DNA of 64,000 bases from Nocardioides pini (GTDB taxonomy: Bacteria; Actinomycetota; Actinomycetes; Propionibacteriales; Nocardioidaceae): positions 1,116,001 to 1,180,000 of the forward strand of contig NZ_JAPPUX010000001.1 in assembly GCF_026712185.1 (NCBI RefSeq). The letters run 5' to 3'. The position numbers and the translations under genes are program-made. Every line of letters begins with the position of its first letter. The first letter of the stretch is position 1. This document shows, one piece after another, positions 28,457 to 37,564 of this stretch. The notes beneath the pieces are model-generated. The model made no database searches, was not told the DNA's origin, and saw only the letters and a program-made list of their open reading frames with translations.

Positions 28457-29218
28457 ATGGAACTCGTGCTCCTGCTGGTCGTCATCGGCGGCCTCGTCGC
28501 GGTGGCCGTCACGGCCGGCAAGACGGGCAAGAGGCGTGAGCTCGCGCGTGTCGAGTCCGAGGTCGCCCCGGTGAAGAGGCTCGCCGAGGAGGACGTGACC
28601 GCACTCGGCGTGGAGCTGCAGGACCTCGACATCGAGCTGGCCGGGCACCCCCTCGACGCGGGCGCCAACGCCGACTACCAGCGCGCCCTCGACTCCTACG
28701 AGTCCGCCAAGGTCGCCGCCGCTGCACTCACCCGCCCCGAGGACGTCAAGCACGTCACCGTGATCCTCGAGGACGGCCGCTACGCGATGGCGTGCGTGCG
28801 CGCCCGGGTGGCGGGCGAGCCCCTGCCGCAGCGCCGCCCACCGTGCTTCTTCGACCCGCGCCACGGCCTGTCCGTCGCCGACGTCCCGTGGACCCCGCCG
28901 GGCGGCGCGCCGCGCGAGGTCCCGGCGTGCGCGCTCGACGTCGAGCGCGTGCGCGCCGGCGCCGAGCCCGACATCCGCAAGGTGATGGTCGGCTCGCGAC
29001 GCGTCCCCTACTGGCAGGGCGGCCGGGCCTACCAGCCCTACGCGCAGGGCTACTTCGGCGCCTTCTCCCCGATGGACTGGATGTTCATGGGAATGCTCTT
29101 CGGCGGTGGCTTCGACGGCCTCGGTGAGGGCATCGGGGCGATCGGTGAGGGCATCGGCGACATGTTCGGCGGCATCGGCGACGACATCGGCGGCATGTTC
29201 GACGGCTTCGACTTCTGA
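28457..29218 (+). CDS. Membrane-anchored protein with glycine-rich C-terminus, unknown function
   Basis: A 253-residue protein of no recognised family. An N-terminal membrane anchor (about 2-20) is followed by a basic stretch, a charged, probably helical region (about 30-95, including a YQRALDSYESAKVAAAAL heptad-like segment), a Pro-rich middle with several Cys (CFFDPRHG, PACALDV), and a Tyr/Gly/Phe-rich end (YWQGGRAYQPYAQGYFGAF, then repeated GIG/MFGGIGDDIGGMFDG). The C-terminal repeats are Gly-Asp-Met rich. It may be exported or face the envelope. ATG 28457 is six bases after TACCCT, indicating a leaderless transcript. It is divergent from the LuxR regulator. Confidence 0.8.
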   Translation: MELVLLLVVIGGLVAVAVTAGKTGKRRELARVESEVAPVKRLAEEDVTALGVELQDLDIELAGHPLDAGANADYQRALDSYESAKVAAAALTRPEDVKHVTVILEDGRYAMACVRARVAGEPLPQRRPPCFFDPRHGLSVADVPWTPPGGAPREVPACALDVERVRAGAEPDIRKVMVGSRRVPYWQGGRAYQPYAQGYFGAFSPMDWMFMGMLFGGGFDGLGEGIGAIGEGIGDMFGGIGDDIGGMFDGFDF

Positions 29219-29305
29219 GCCGTTCCACCCCCAGGGAGGGCGTCTTCGAGCGACCCCCCTCCGGGGTGTGCTGGGAGGCGCACCGCGGGCCTAGCGTCGC
29301 GAGGC

Positions 29306-30787
29306 ATGGCCGGAGTCGAGACAGGCACCATCACCACTGACATCCCCGCGCGCATGGACCGCCTCCCGTGGGCGCGCTGGCACTGGCTGGTCGTCATCGG
29401 CCTCGGCACCGTCTGGATCCTCGACGGCCTCGAGGTGACGATCGTCGGCTCCATGTCGGAGGCCCTCAAGCCGGAGGACACCGGGCTCGGCCTGTCGAGC
29501 AGCGACATCGGCCTCGCCGGTGCGATGTACGTCGCCGGCGCCTGCATCGGCGCCCTGTTCTTCGGCCAGCTCACCGACCGGTTCGGCCGCAAGAAGCTCT
29601 TCCTGATCACCCTCGGCGTGTACACCGTGGCCACGGTGCTGACGGCGTTCTCGATGAACCCGACGTGGTACTTCGCCTGCCGGTTCCTCACCGGCATGGG
29701 CATCGGCGGGGAGTACGCCGCCATCAACTCCGCGATCGACGAGCTGATCCCGGCGAAGTACCGCGGCCGCGTGGACGTGGCCATCAACGGCTCGTTCTGG
29801 GTCGGCGCGGCCCTGGGGTCGCTGTTGACCATCCCGCTGCTCGACCCCAACGTGGTCGACCCCAGCTGGGGATGGCGTGCCGCGTTCGGGCTCGGCGCGA
29901 TCCTGGCCGTCGGCATCCTGGTCGTGCGCCGCCACGTGCCCGAGAGCCCGCGCTGGCTGTTCATCCACGAGCGGGAGGACGAGGCCGAGGACATCGTCCG
30001 GGACATCGAGCACACGGTCGAGGAGGAGACCGGCAAGCACCTGCACGGCGTCGACCAGACGATCACCATCCGGCAGCGCAAGACGATCAGCCTGCCGCTG
30101 ATCGCCAAGACGGTGTTCACGATGTACCCCCGGCGCACCATCCTGTGCTTCTCGCTGTTCGTGGGCCAGGCGTTCCTCTACAACGCCTTCTTCTTCACCT
30201 ACGGCGACACCCTGAGCACCTTCCTGGGCGTCGAGCAGACCGGCTGGTACCTCGCGATCTTCGCGGCCAGCAACTTCGTCGGCGCGCTGGTGCTCAGCCC
30301 GCTCTTCGACACCGTCGGCCGGGTGCGCATGATCGCCGGCACCTACATCCTCTCGGGCGTCCTCCTCGCGGTCGCGGGCACGATGCTGGGAGGGCTGACG
30401 GCCGTCACGCTGACGCTCTTCGGCGCCGTCATCTTCTTCTTCGCCTCGGCCGGCGCGAGCGCGGCGTACCTCACCGCCTCCGAGATCTTCCCGATGGAGA
30501 CGCGCGCGCTGTGCATCGCGTTCTTCTACGCGATCGGGACCGCGGCCGGCGGCATCACCGGTCCGCTGCTGTTCGGCCGACTCATCGACTCGGCCAGCGA
30601 GGACGGTGACATCACCGGGATCGCCATCGGCTACTTCATCGGCGCCGCGCTGATGATCGTCGGCGGCATCGTCGAGATCTTCCTGGGCGTCAAGGCGGAG
30701 GGCCAGTCGCTCGAGGACATCGCCCAGCCGCTCACCGCGGAGGACCAGCCGGCGGACGACCAGTCGGCGGAGAGGAGCCGGGCATGA
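29306..30787 (+). CDS. MFS transporter (sugar-porter/aromatic-acid type)
   Basis: A 493-residue, 12-span transporter with typical MFS motifs: GQLTDRFGRKKLFL (loop 2-3), RFLTGMGIGGEYAAINSAIDELIPAKYRGR (helix 4 to loop 4-5), VPESPRWL after helix 6, and a second-half SPLFDTVGRVRM. The PESPRWL pattern is shared by sugar porters and aromatic/metabolite:H+ symporters; the substrate is not clear. ATG 29306 follows TAGCGT by eight bases. The acidic C-tail overlaps the next gene (ATGA). Confidence 0.9.
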   Translation: MAGVETGTITTDIPARMDRLPWARWHWLVVIGLGTVWILDGLEVTIVGSMSEALKPEDTGLGLSSSDIGLAGAMYVAGACIGALFFGQLTDRFGRKKLFLITLGVYTVATVLTAFSMNPTWYFACRFLTGMGIGGEYAAINSAIDELIPAKYRGRVDVAINGSFWVGAALGSLLTIPLLDPNVVDPSWGWRAAFGLGAILAVGILVVRRHVPESPRWLFIHEREDEAEDIVRDIEHTVEEETGKHLHGVDQTITIRQRKTISLPLIAKTVFTMYPRRTILCFSLFVGQAFLYNAFFFTYGDTLSTFLGVEQTGWYLAIFAASNFVGALVLSPLFDTVGRVRMIAGTYILSGVLLAVAGTMLGGLTAVTLTLFGAVIFFFASAGASAAYLTASEIFPMETRALCIAFFYAIGTAAGGITGPLLFGRLIDSASEDGDITGIAIGYFIGAALMIVGGIVEIFLGVKAEGQSLEDIAQPLTAEDQPADDQSAERSRA

Positions 30788-31023
30788 GCCCGATGCCACC
30801 CCCCAAGCCGACGACGGAGGGCCGCCGCGACCGGCAGGTCTTCCACGAGATCGGCCAGATCGTCCGGGCGCTCGAGGCGCAGGGGCCCACGCCGCCCGAG
30901 CAGCTGCGCGAGGTCGTGGGCGGCCGCTGGTGGGAGGAGGGGCGGTTCGACCGTGCCCTCGCCCTCGCGGCCAGCGACGGGCTCGTGCACCTCACCGACG
31001 ACGGGTCGGTTGTCGCCACCTGA
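30784..31023 (+). CDS. Small winged-helix-like protein
   Basis: A 79-residue protein overlapping the MFS gene stop by four bases. The sequence FHEIGQIVRALEAQG...REVVGGRWWEEGRFDRALALAASDGLVHLTDDGSVV has the helix-helix-wing layout of a small winged-helix domain, with the wing near DDGS. No family could be named with confidence. Tight coupling suggests a role linked to the transporter. Confidence 0.65.
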   Translation: MSPMPPPKPTTEGRRDRQVFHEIGQIVRALEAQGPTPPEQLREVVGGRWWEEGRFDRALALAASDGLVHLTDDGSVVAT

Positions 31024-31046
31024 GCGTCCTGCGGGAGGATGGCCGC

Positions 31047-31814
31047 GTGAGCCTGCACCGCATCGAGCTCGGCGAGTCCGGGCCCCGCGTCGTCTTCTGC
31101 CACGGCCTCTTCGGGCAGGGCAAGAACTGGACGCAGGCCGCCAAGGCCCTCAGCGCCGACCACCGGGTGATGCTGCTCGACATGCCCAACCACGGTCGCT
31201 CGGCCTGGACGGAGACCTTCGACTTCCTCGAGCTAGCGGACCTGGTCGCCGCCGAGATCGGCGACGAGCCGGTCGCGCTCGTCGGGCACTCCATGGGCGG
31301 CAAGATCGCGATGTGCCTCGCCCTGCGGCACCCGGAGCTGGTCGAGCGCCTGGCCGTGGTCGACATCGCCCCGGTGGCGTACGACAGCGGGCGCGAGTTC
31401 GTCGGCTACATCGAGACGATGCGGGCCCTCGACCTCCGCTCCCTCGAGAGCCGCGGACAGGCGGAGGCCGCCCTGGAGGAGGCGGTGCCCAACCGGGTGG
31501 TGCGCAGCTTCCTGCTCCAGAACCTCCGGCGCACCGACGACGGCTGGCACTGGCAGGTCAACCTCGACCTGCTCGGCGAGCACATGGCCGAGCTCGTCGG
31601 CTGGCCCGGCGACCGGCTCGGTGACGCGTCGTACGACGGTCCGGTGCTTTGGGTCGGTGGCGCCCGCTCCGACTACATCTCCGACGACCACGCGGGAGAG
31701 ATGGACCGTCGCTTCCCGCGCAACCGGCGGGTGCTGGTCAAGGACGCGGGCCACTGGGTCCACTCCGAGCAGCCGGAGGTGTTCCTCGAGGTGCTGCGGC
31801 GCTTCCTGCCCTGA
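31047..31814 (+). CDS. Alpha/beta hydrolase (YbfF-like esterase)
   Basis: A 255-residue serine hydrolase. The nucleophile is in VGHSMGGKIA, the oxyanion region in FCHGLFGQGKNW, a candidate acid in VGGARSDYISDD, and the catalytic histidine in KDAGHWVHSEQP. This layout matches the YbfF/esterase group acting on short acyl esters or CoA thioesters; the actual substrate is unknown. GTG 31047 has GGGAGG eight bases upstream. Confidence 0.9.
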   Translation: MSLHRIELGESGPRVVFCHGLFGQGKNWTQAAKALSADHRVMLLDMPNHGRSAWTETFDFLELADLVAAEIGDEPVALVGHSMGGKIAMCLALRHPELVERLAVVDIAPVAYDSGREFVGYIETMRALDLRSLESRGQAEAALEEAVPNRVVRSFLLQNLRRTDDGWHWQVNLDLLGEHMAELVGWPGDRLGDASYDGPVLWVGGARSDYISDDHAGEMDRRFPRNRRVLVKDAGHWVHSEQPEVFLEVLRRFLP

Positions 31815-31826
31815 GCCCGACCGGCG

Positions 31827-32363
31827 TCAGGTCCGCTGGCGCGCGCGGTAGGCCGCGACGGCCTCGCGGTTGCCGCACGTGGTGGAGCAGTAGCGCCGCG
31901 AGCGGTTGCGCGACAGGTCGAGGACGACGTCGTCGCAGTCGTCGGCCGCGCACGTGTCGAGGCGCGACATCTCGTCGGCCCGGATGACGTCGACCATGGC
32001 CATCGCGGTCTCCACCACGACCCGCTCGTCGAGCGGGCGGTCGGGGTCGACGGCGTGGAGGTGCCAGTCCCAGTGGTGGTGGCGCTGGAGCTGGGGGAGG
32101 GCCTTGGCGCGGGCGAGCATGTCGTTGACGATGCCCGCCGCCTCGTCGCGGTCGGCCAGCAGCAGGGCCCTCAGGGCGGGCCGCAACCGGCGCACGGACT
32201 CCAGCTCCTCCGCCGTGGCGTCGTGGCGGCCCGTGTAGGGCCACGAGGCCAGGAACGCCGACAGGTCGTCGACCGATCCCAGGGGCGCCCCCGGCTCGTC
32301 GGTGGAGTTGACCAGCGCGACGGCTGCCTGCAGCGCCGCGTCCGTGTCATCCGTGAAAAGCAT
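31827..32363 (-). CDS. CGNR zinc-finger transcriptional regulator
   Basis: A 178-residue protein with an N-terminal ABATE/DUF1470 region (about 10-125) and a C-terminal CGNR zinc finger: CAADDC, then RRYCSTTCGNREAVAAYRARQ (about 137-176). These proteins are predicted stress-responsive DNA binders. ATG 32363 is six bases after TAATGT, so the mRNA is probably leaderless. It is divergent from the EamA transporter, the obvious candidate target. Confidence 0.9.
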   Translation of the reverse strand: MLFTDDTDAALQAAVALVNSTDEPGAPLGSVDDLSAFLASWPYTGRHDATAEELESVRRLRPALRALLLADRDEAAGIVNDMLARAKALPQLQRHHHWDWHLHAVDPDRPLDERVVVETAMAMVDVIRADEMSRLDTCAADDCDDVVLDLSRNRSRRYCSTTCGNREAVAAYRARQRT

Positions 32364-32364
32364 G

Positions 32365-32394
32365 TTGACACATTACATGGGGCCCGCCTACGGT
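32365..32394. promoter_or_regulatory. Interlocked divergent promoters (CGNR gene / EamA transporter)
   Basis: On the plus strand TTGACA (32365-32370) and TACGGT (32389-32394) are spaced by 18 bases, a near-consensus promoter whose start should fall at about 32401. On the minus strand TAATGT (32375-32370) serves the CGNR gene. The minus-strand -10 shares its edge base with the plus-strand -35, so the two promoters compete. Confidence 0.75.
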
Positions 32395-32401
32395 CATGAC
32401 C

Positions 32402-33406
32402 GTGACGGCTTTGACTCATGACACCTCCTCGAACCGGACCGCGGTCGGGCTGGTGCTGGCGGTCGCCTCGGCGGTGACGTTCGGCATGTCGGGCGCCCTC
32501 GCCCGGGGACTGCTGGACACCGGGTGGAGCGCCGGCGCGGCGGTCACCCTGCGCACCGTCATCGCGGCGGTCGTCCTCCTGGTGCCGGGCCTGCTGGCCC
32601 TGCGCGGCCGGATGCACCTGCTGCGGGCCAACGCGGGCCTCGTCACCGTCTACGGCCTCACGGCGGTCGCCGGAGCGCAGCTCTGCTACTTCTACGCGGT
32701 CACCTACATGCAGGTCAGCGTGGCGCTGCTGCTGGAGTACACCGCGCCGGTCGCGGTCGTCGTCTGGCTCTGGGCGCGCCACGGCCACCGCCCGTCGGGG
32801 CTGACGCTCGTCGGCGCAGCCCTCGCGGCGGCCGGGCTGGTGCTCGTGCTGGACGTCGTGTCCGGGGCCGAGCTGAGCACGGTCGGGGTGCTGTGGGCGC
32901 TGGGGGCCATGGTCGGCGCCGCGAGCTACTTCATCATCTCCGCCGACGAGGGCAACGGGCTGCCGGGCATCAGCCTGGCGGCGGGCGGTCTGTTCGTGGC
33001 CAGCGTCGTGCTCGGCGCCGCCGGCGCGATCGGCGTGCTGCCCTTCCACACGTCGTCGGCCGACGCGACGTACGACGGGTTCACCCTCCCGTGGTGGGTC
33101 ACGGTCCTGCTGCTGGGGCTGGCGACGGCGGCCTTCGCCTACGTCACCGGCATCGAGGCCGGCCGGCGCCTGGGGAGCCGGCTGGCGTCCTTCGTCGCGC
33201 TCGGCGAGGTCCTCGCCGCCGTGATCTGGGCGTGGCTGCTCCTCGGCGAGCTGCCCCGCCCCGTCCAGCTGGCCGGCGGCCTGCTGGTGCTGGCCGGTGT
33301 CGTCGTGGTCAAGCTGGGCGAGTCGCGAGCACCGCTCGCGGTGGAGCCCCTTCCGGAGCCCGAGCGCGACCCGGAGCCCGACCTCAGTGGGCGTCCTGCC
33401 GCCTGA
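32402..33406 (+). CDS. EamA (DMT) family transporter
   Basis: A 334-residue protein with ten membrane helices in two EamA repeats (about 10-140 and 150-290), typical of drug/metabolite exporters; TYMQVSVALLLEYTAPVAVV is the helix 3-4 signature. The hydrophilic tail is rich in Pro, Glu and Asp. GTG 32402 is preferred because the strong promoter places the RNA 5' end there; ATG 32396 lies upstream of the predicted transcription start. The 3' end overlaps the convergent AI-2E gene by 23 bases. Confidence 0.9.
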   Translation: MTALTHDTSSNRTAVGLVLAVASAVTFGMSGALARGLLDTGWSAGAAVTLRTVIAAVVLLVPGLLALRGRMHLLRANAGLVTVYGLTAVAGAQLCYFYAVTYMQVSVALLLEYTAPVAVVVWLWARHGHRPSGLTLVGAALAAAGLVLVLDVVSGAELSTVGVLWALGAMVGAASYFIISADEGNGLPGISLAAGGLFVASVVLGAAGAIGVLPFHTSSADATYDGFTLPWWVTVLLLGLATAAFAYVTGIEAGRRLGSRLASFVALGEVLAAVIWAWLLLGELPRPVQLAGGLLVLAGVVVVKLGESRAPLAVEPLPEPERDPEPDLSGRPAA

Positions 33407-34577
33407 GGAACACCTCGCGGTGCAGCAGCAGCAGCGCCGCGGCGACCGGGACCGCCAGCAGGGCACCGATGATGCCCATGAGGGAGCCGCCGACGAGCGC
33501 GGCGACGACCGTCACCGAGCCCGGCAGGTCGACCGACTTCCGCATGATGCGCGGGTAGATCACGTAGGACTCGAACTGCTGGTAGGCGATGTAGTAGACG
33601 AGCGCCACCAGCGCGACGGTCGGGGAGATGGTCAGCGCGAGGAGCGTCATCAGCGCCCCTGACACGAAGGCACCGACGACCGGGATCAGCGAGAAGAGCC
33701 CGACGACGAACGCCAGCGCGAAGGCGTACTCGCTGAGGCCGACGACGAACGAGAAGATCAGCGTGCTGATGCCGGCGCAGATGGCGACGACGAACGCGCC
33801 GGCGACGTAGGCGCCCGTGGACCGGATGATCCGGTCGCCGAGCTCGCTGACGCGGGGACGGCGCGAGGCCGGGGCGAGGGAGTAGGCGGCGTGCTTGATG
33901 CTCGGCAGCGAGGCCAGGAAGTAGATCATCAGCACGATGACGATGAGGCTGTTGGTCACCGCGGACAGCACCCGCAGGCCGACGCCCAGGGCGCCGCCGA
34001 AGACCCGCTGCCCGAAGTCGCCGTTCTGGATGTACTCCCGCGCCTTGGCGATGACGTCGAACTGGTCGTCGAGCCTCTGCATCTGCCGGTTGGCCTGCAG
34101 CTCGTCGAGCCAGTCGGGGGCGTTGCGGGTGATGAGGGCGATCTGGTCGCTGATCACGGGAGCCACGGCGACGACGAAGAGGGACAGCACGGCGATGACC
34201 GCGACCAGCACGAGCAGCACCGACAGGCCGCGGCGGATGCCGCGCCGCATGAAGAACTCCACGACCGGGTTGAGCCCGATGGCGAGGAACATCGACATCA
34301 CGAGCAGCACCAGGACCGAGGAGATGCTGAGCAGCTGCTCGGTCAGGAAGATCGCGGCGACGGCGCCGAGGGCGCCGAAGAAGCCGATCTTGAACGGCGA
34401 GTGGCGCAGCAGCAGCGGCGTGGGAGCGGGCTCCGCCGGGACGTAGGGGGCGGGGGCCTCCTCGTCGACGACGAGGTCGGTGGCGTCGTCGATCTGCTCG
34501 GCGATCGCGGCGGCCGACACCGCGGACGCCTCGGCCGAGTCGGCAGCCTTCTCGGCCCGATCGGCGTCGTCGGACAC
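33384..34577 (-). CDS. AI-2E family transporter
   Basis: A 397-residue membrane protein of the AI-2E/TqsA-PerM family with about eight spans. Visible family elements are FFMRRGIRRGLSVLLV, VYYIAYQQFESYVIYPRIM and SLMGIIGALLAVPVAAALL. Members export autoinducer-2 or act as ion/H+ antiporters; the substrate is unknown. The N-terminus is a soluble acidic region (about 1-55). GTG 34577 follows GAGGAGG by ten bases. The same frame stays open back to the DivIVA-like stop (149 bases) but offers no ATG, GTG or TTG, so nothing else is annotated there. Confidence 0.88.
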   Translation of the reverse strand: MSDDADRAEKAADSAEASAVSAAAIAEQIDDATDLVVDEEAPAPYVPAEPAPTPLLLRHSPFKIGFFGALGAVAAIFLTEQLLSISSVLVLLVMSMFLAIGLNPVVEFFMRRGIRRGLSVLLVLVAVIAVLSLFVVAVAPVISDQIALITRNAPDWLDELQANRQMQRLDDQFDVIAKAREYIQNGDFGQRVFGGALGVGLRVLSAVTNSLIVIVLMIYFLASLPSIKHAAYSLAPASRRPRVSELGDRIIRSTGAYVAGAFVVAICAGISTLIFSFVVGLSEYAFALAFVVGLFSLIPVVGAFVSGALMTLLALTISPTVALVALVYYIAYQQFESYVIYPRIMRKSVDLPGSVTVVAALVGGSLMGIIGALLAVPVAAALLLLHREVFLRRQDAH

Positions 34578-34726
34578 CTGGTCGACGACCTCCTCGAGCG
34601 CCTCGGGCAGCTCGGCCGGGTCGGCCGCCGCCGCGCGCAGCGCAGCGGCGGCATCCGGTTCGGCGGTCCGCTCCGCGGTGCCGTCCGCTCCGGAGGTGAC
34701 CAGCTCGCGCAGCCGGACCCGCCAGC

Positions 34727-36061
34727 TCAGGACTCGTCCTCGTCGAAGCCCGCGACCACGTCGCGCAGGGCACCGAGCTGGGCGGTGATGGCGTCACGGC
34801 GCTTGGCGGCGCGCTCGACCTCGGCCTGGATGTTGGTCAGCTCGCGCTCGGCCTCGGCGACCCGGGTGGCTCCGATGGAGTCCGCCTGGGTGCGGGCCGA
34901 GGCGACGATCTGCTCGGCCTCGCGCCGGGCCCGCGTGAGGAGGCCCTCCGACTCCGACTGGGCCTGCTGGCGGTGCGTGTTGGCCTGGGCCGTGGCCTCG
35001 CGGGCGCGCTGCTCGGCGGCGTTGGCCCGCGCCTCGGCCTCCGCGACGAGCCGCTGGGTCTCGGCGGTGGCGTTGCTGTGGTGCTCGGCCGCCTCGCGGG
35101 TCAGCCGCTCCTTCTCGACCGCGAGCGTGCGCCGGGCCTCCTGGACCTCGCGGTCCGCGGCGGCGCGCGCCTGCTCCGCCTCGCGGGTCGCGGTCACGCG
35201 CATCTCGTTGGTCTCCTGCTGCGCGGCGAGGCGGACCTGGTCGGACTCGCGGCGCGCGGAGGCGAGGAGGTCCTCCGCCTCGGCCTTGGCGAGGCTGCGC
35301 TCGGTCTCGGCGTCGGCGGTGAGCCGCGAGCGCATCTCGTCGAGCTCCTTGAGCTGCACCATGCGCATGTCGTCGGCCTCGCGCGCGGCGTCGGCACGGA
35401 TGCTGTGGGCGTCGCGCTCCGCCTGGGCGAGGATCTCGTCGGCCTCCCGGCGGGCGGCGGTGCGCACGTCGGCGGCCTCGTCCTCGGCCATCTTGAGCAT
35501 GGAGGTGGCGCGACCGCCGAGCCCGGCGTAGGTCGGGTTGGTGTTCTCGGCGACTTCGCGGCGCAGCCTCTGGAGCTCGTCCTCGAGCTCGATGACGCGC
35601 TCCTCGCTGCTGGCGAGGCTGGTCGCGAGGCCGGACTTCTCGCTCTGGAGCTGGTGCAGGCGCTGGTCGACCGCTCCCTTGTCGTAGCCACCACGGCGCA
35701 CGACGGGGAGGGGGGTGGCGGCGGCCGGGGTGGGCATCGCGGGACGCGGTGCGGCCGGGGGGATGACCGGCGAGCGCCGGGTCGTCTCGTCGGCGGCAGC
35801 GGGCGCCGGGGAAGAGGCCGGGGAGGCAGCCGGCGAAGCAGCCGGGGGAGAGGCCGGCTTCGTGGGCGTCTGCGCGGACCGAGGCGGGGCCGGCTCGGCC
35901 GGGGTGTCGTCCGCGGCGGCCGGGGGTTCGTCCTTCGGGGTGACCGGCAGCACCTGGGTCTCCTCGCCGGCGGTCCCACGGGCGGTCGAAGCGCCGGATG
36001 TGGCCTTGCCGTCGGCGGACTCCGGCTCGTCGAAGATGGACAGGCCCTGGTCGGAAGCCAT
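34727..36061 (-). CDS. DivIVA-like coiled-coil protein (polarity/cytoskeletal)
   Basis: A 444-residue protein. The N-terminal half (1-125) is Pro/Ala/Ser-rich and disordered. GYDKGAVDQRLHQLQSEK (about 130-147) resembles the membrane-binding N-terminus of DivIVA. Residues about 150-430 form a long coiled coil rich in Ala, Glu and Arg, with AEDEAADVRTAARREADEIL repeats like those of actinobacterial Wag31/FilP/Scy-type scaffolds. It probably organises polar growth or envelope synthesis. It is upstream of the AI-2E gene on the same strand and insulated from ccr by a terminator. Confidence 0.82.
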   Translation of the reverse strand: MASDQGLSIFDEPESADGKATSGASTARGTAGEETQVLPVTPKDEPPAAADDTPAEPAPPRSAQTPTKPASPPAASPAASPASSPAPAAADETTRRSPVIPPAAPRPAMPTPAAATPLPVVRRGGYDKGAVDQRLHQLQSEKSGLATSLASSEERVIELEDELQRLRREVAENTNPTYAGLGGRATSMLKMAEDEAADVRTAARREADEILAQAERDAHSIRADAAREADDMRMVQLKELDEMRSRLTADAETERSLAKAEAEDLLASARRESDQVRLAAQQETNEMRVTATREAEQARAAADREVQEARRTLAVEKERLTREAAEHHSNATAETQRLVAEAEARANAAEQRAREATAQANTHRQQAQSESEGLLTRARREAEQIVASARTQADSIGATRVAEAERELTNIQAEVERAAKRRDAITAQLGALRDVVAGFDEDES

Positions 36062-36129
36062 GGTGAGGCACCCTCTCTCACGTCGTACGGACTGCGTCTG
36101 GGCCAGTCTCGCCGATGCGTCGGGAAGAA

Positions 36130-36180
36130 CCCACCCCGGCTCGCGGGCGACTTCGTGCGAGTCGCGCGAACCGGGGTGGG
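36130..36180 (-). terminator. Rho-independent terminator downstream of ccr
   Basis: CCCACCCCGG (36130-36139) and CCGGGGTGGG (36171-36180) form a perfect 10-bp outer stem; inside it GCGACT pairs with AGTCGC. Read on the minus strand the hairpin ends in TTCTTCCC, giving a short T-rich tail. It separates ccr from the DivIVA-like gene on the same strand. Confidence 0.78.
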
Positions 36181-36212
36181 AAAGGTCTCAGACCCGAGAT
36201 CCCGAGCGTGGA

Positions 36213-37553
36213 TCAGACGCCGCGGAACCGGTTGATGGCGGTCTCGTGCTCGGCGCGCATGTCCTGGTCGAGCACGCCGAGACCCTCCGAAGGGGCGAGG
36301 CAGAGGACGCCGACCTTGCCCTGGTGGGCGTTCTGGTGGACGTCGAGGGAGGCCTGGCCGACCTCGTCGAGGGTGTAGGTCCTCGACAGCGTCGGGTGGA
36401 TCTTGCCCTTGGCGATGAGGCGGTTGGCCTCCCACGACTCGCGGTAGTTGGCGAAGTGGCTGGAGATGATGCGCTTGAGGTTCATCCACAGATAGCGGTT
36501 GTCGTACTCGTGCATGTAGCCCGAGGTCGAGGCACAGGTCGTGATGGTGCCGCCCTTGCGGGTGACGAACACCGAGGCGCCGAAGGTCTCGCGGCCGGGG
36601 TGCTCGAAGACGATGTCGATGTCCTCGCCGCCGGTCAGCTCACGGATGCGGGCGCCGAAGCGCTTCCACTCGCGCGGGTCCTGCTCGGTGCCCTCGTCGT
36701 TCCAGAACTTGTAGCCCTCCTCGGAGCGGTTGATGATCAGCTCCGCGCCCATGCTGCGCGCGATGTTCGCCTTCTCCTCGTTGGAGACCACGCACACCGG
36801 GGTGGCGCCGCCGTTGAGGGCGTACTGCGTCGCGAAGCCGCCGAGCCCGCCGGAGGCACCCCAGATGAGGACGTTGTCGCCCTGCTTCATGTCGCCCCCG
36901 TTCTTGCTGACGAGCTGGCGGTACGCCGTGCAGTTCACGAGGCCGGGGGAGGCGGCCTCCTCCCAGGTCAGGTGCTCGGGCTTGGGCATCAGCTGGTTGG
37001 CCTTGACCATCGCGACGTCGGCGAGGCCGCCGAAGTTCGTCTCGAAGCCCCAGATGCGCTGCTCGGTGTCGAGCATCGTGTCGTTGTGCCCGTCGGGGCC
37101 CTCGAGCTCCACGGACAGGCAGTGGGCCACGACGCGGTCACCGGGCTTCCATCGGGTGACGCCGGGACCGGTCTTGAGCACGACGCCGGAGAGGTCGGAG
37201 CCGACCACGTGGTAGGGCAGGTCGTGCCGCTTGGTCAGCTCGCTGTTGCGGCCGTAGCGCTCGAGGAAGCCGAAGGTCGAGACCGGCTCGAAGATCGAGG
37301 TCCAGACGGTGTTGTAGTTGATGGCGCTGGCCATGACGGCTACGAACGCCTCACCGGGACCGAGCTCGGGCAGCGGCACGTCCTCGACGTGGAGCGACTT
37401 GCGCGGGTCCTTCTCCTTCGACGGCACCCCCTCGAACATGTCGACCTCGTCCTTCTTCACGAAGGCGGCGCGGTAGGACTCCGGGAGCTCGAGGCTCGCG
37501 AAGTCCTCGGAGGTGGCGTTGCCGGACTGGATGGCGTCGAGGATGTTCTGCAC
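36213..37553 (-). CDS. ccr: Crotonyl-CoA carboxylase/reductase
   Basis: A 446-residue NADPH-dependent MDR-family enzyme that reductively carboxylates crotonyl-CoA to (2S)-ethylmalonyl-CoA, the committed step of the ethylmalonyl-CoA pathway. The N-terminus QNILDAIQSGNATSEDF and SINYNTVW-type segment (ASAINYNTVWTSIFEP), the nucleotide-binding IWGASGGLGGFATQYA, and the CO2-pocket elements WGFETNFGG and SSHFANYRE all match known Ccr. GTG 37553 is chosen: AGGAG sits six bases before it and known Ccr proteins start at this point. Upstream ATGs at 37595, 37586 and 37574 arise from a 12-nt tandem repeat. A terminator follows the gene. Confidence 0.96.
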   Translation of the reverse strand: MQNILDAIQSGNATSEDFASLELPESYRAAFVKKDEVDMFEGVPSKEKDPRKSLHVEDVPLPELGPGEAFVAVMASAINYNTVWTSIFEPVSTFGFLERYGRNSELTKRHDLPYHVVGSDLSGVVLKTGPGVTRWKPGDRVVAHCLSVELEGPDGHNDTMLDTEQRIWGFETNFGGLADVAMVKANQLMPKPEHLTWEEAASPGLVNCTAYRQLVSKNGGDMKQGDNVLIWGASGGLGGFATQYALNGGATPVCVVSNEEKANIARSMGAELIINRSEEGYKFWNDEGTEQDPREWKRFGARIRELTGGEDIDIVFEHPGRETFGASVFVTRKGGTITTCASTSGYMHEYDNRYLWMNLKRIISSHFANYRESWEANRLIAKGKIHPTLSRTYTLDEVGQASLDVHQNAHQGKVGVLCLAPSEGLGVLDQDMRAEHETAINRFRGV

Positions 37554-37564
37554 GGGTGTCTCCT

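Noticed and set aside
34578..34726. N-terminal extension of the AI-2E transporter or a small gene
   Set aside because: The frame is open but has no ATG, GTG or TTG before 34577.
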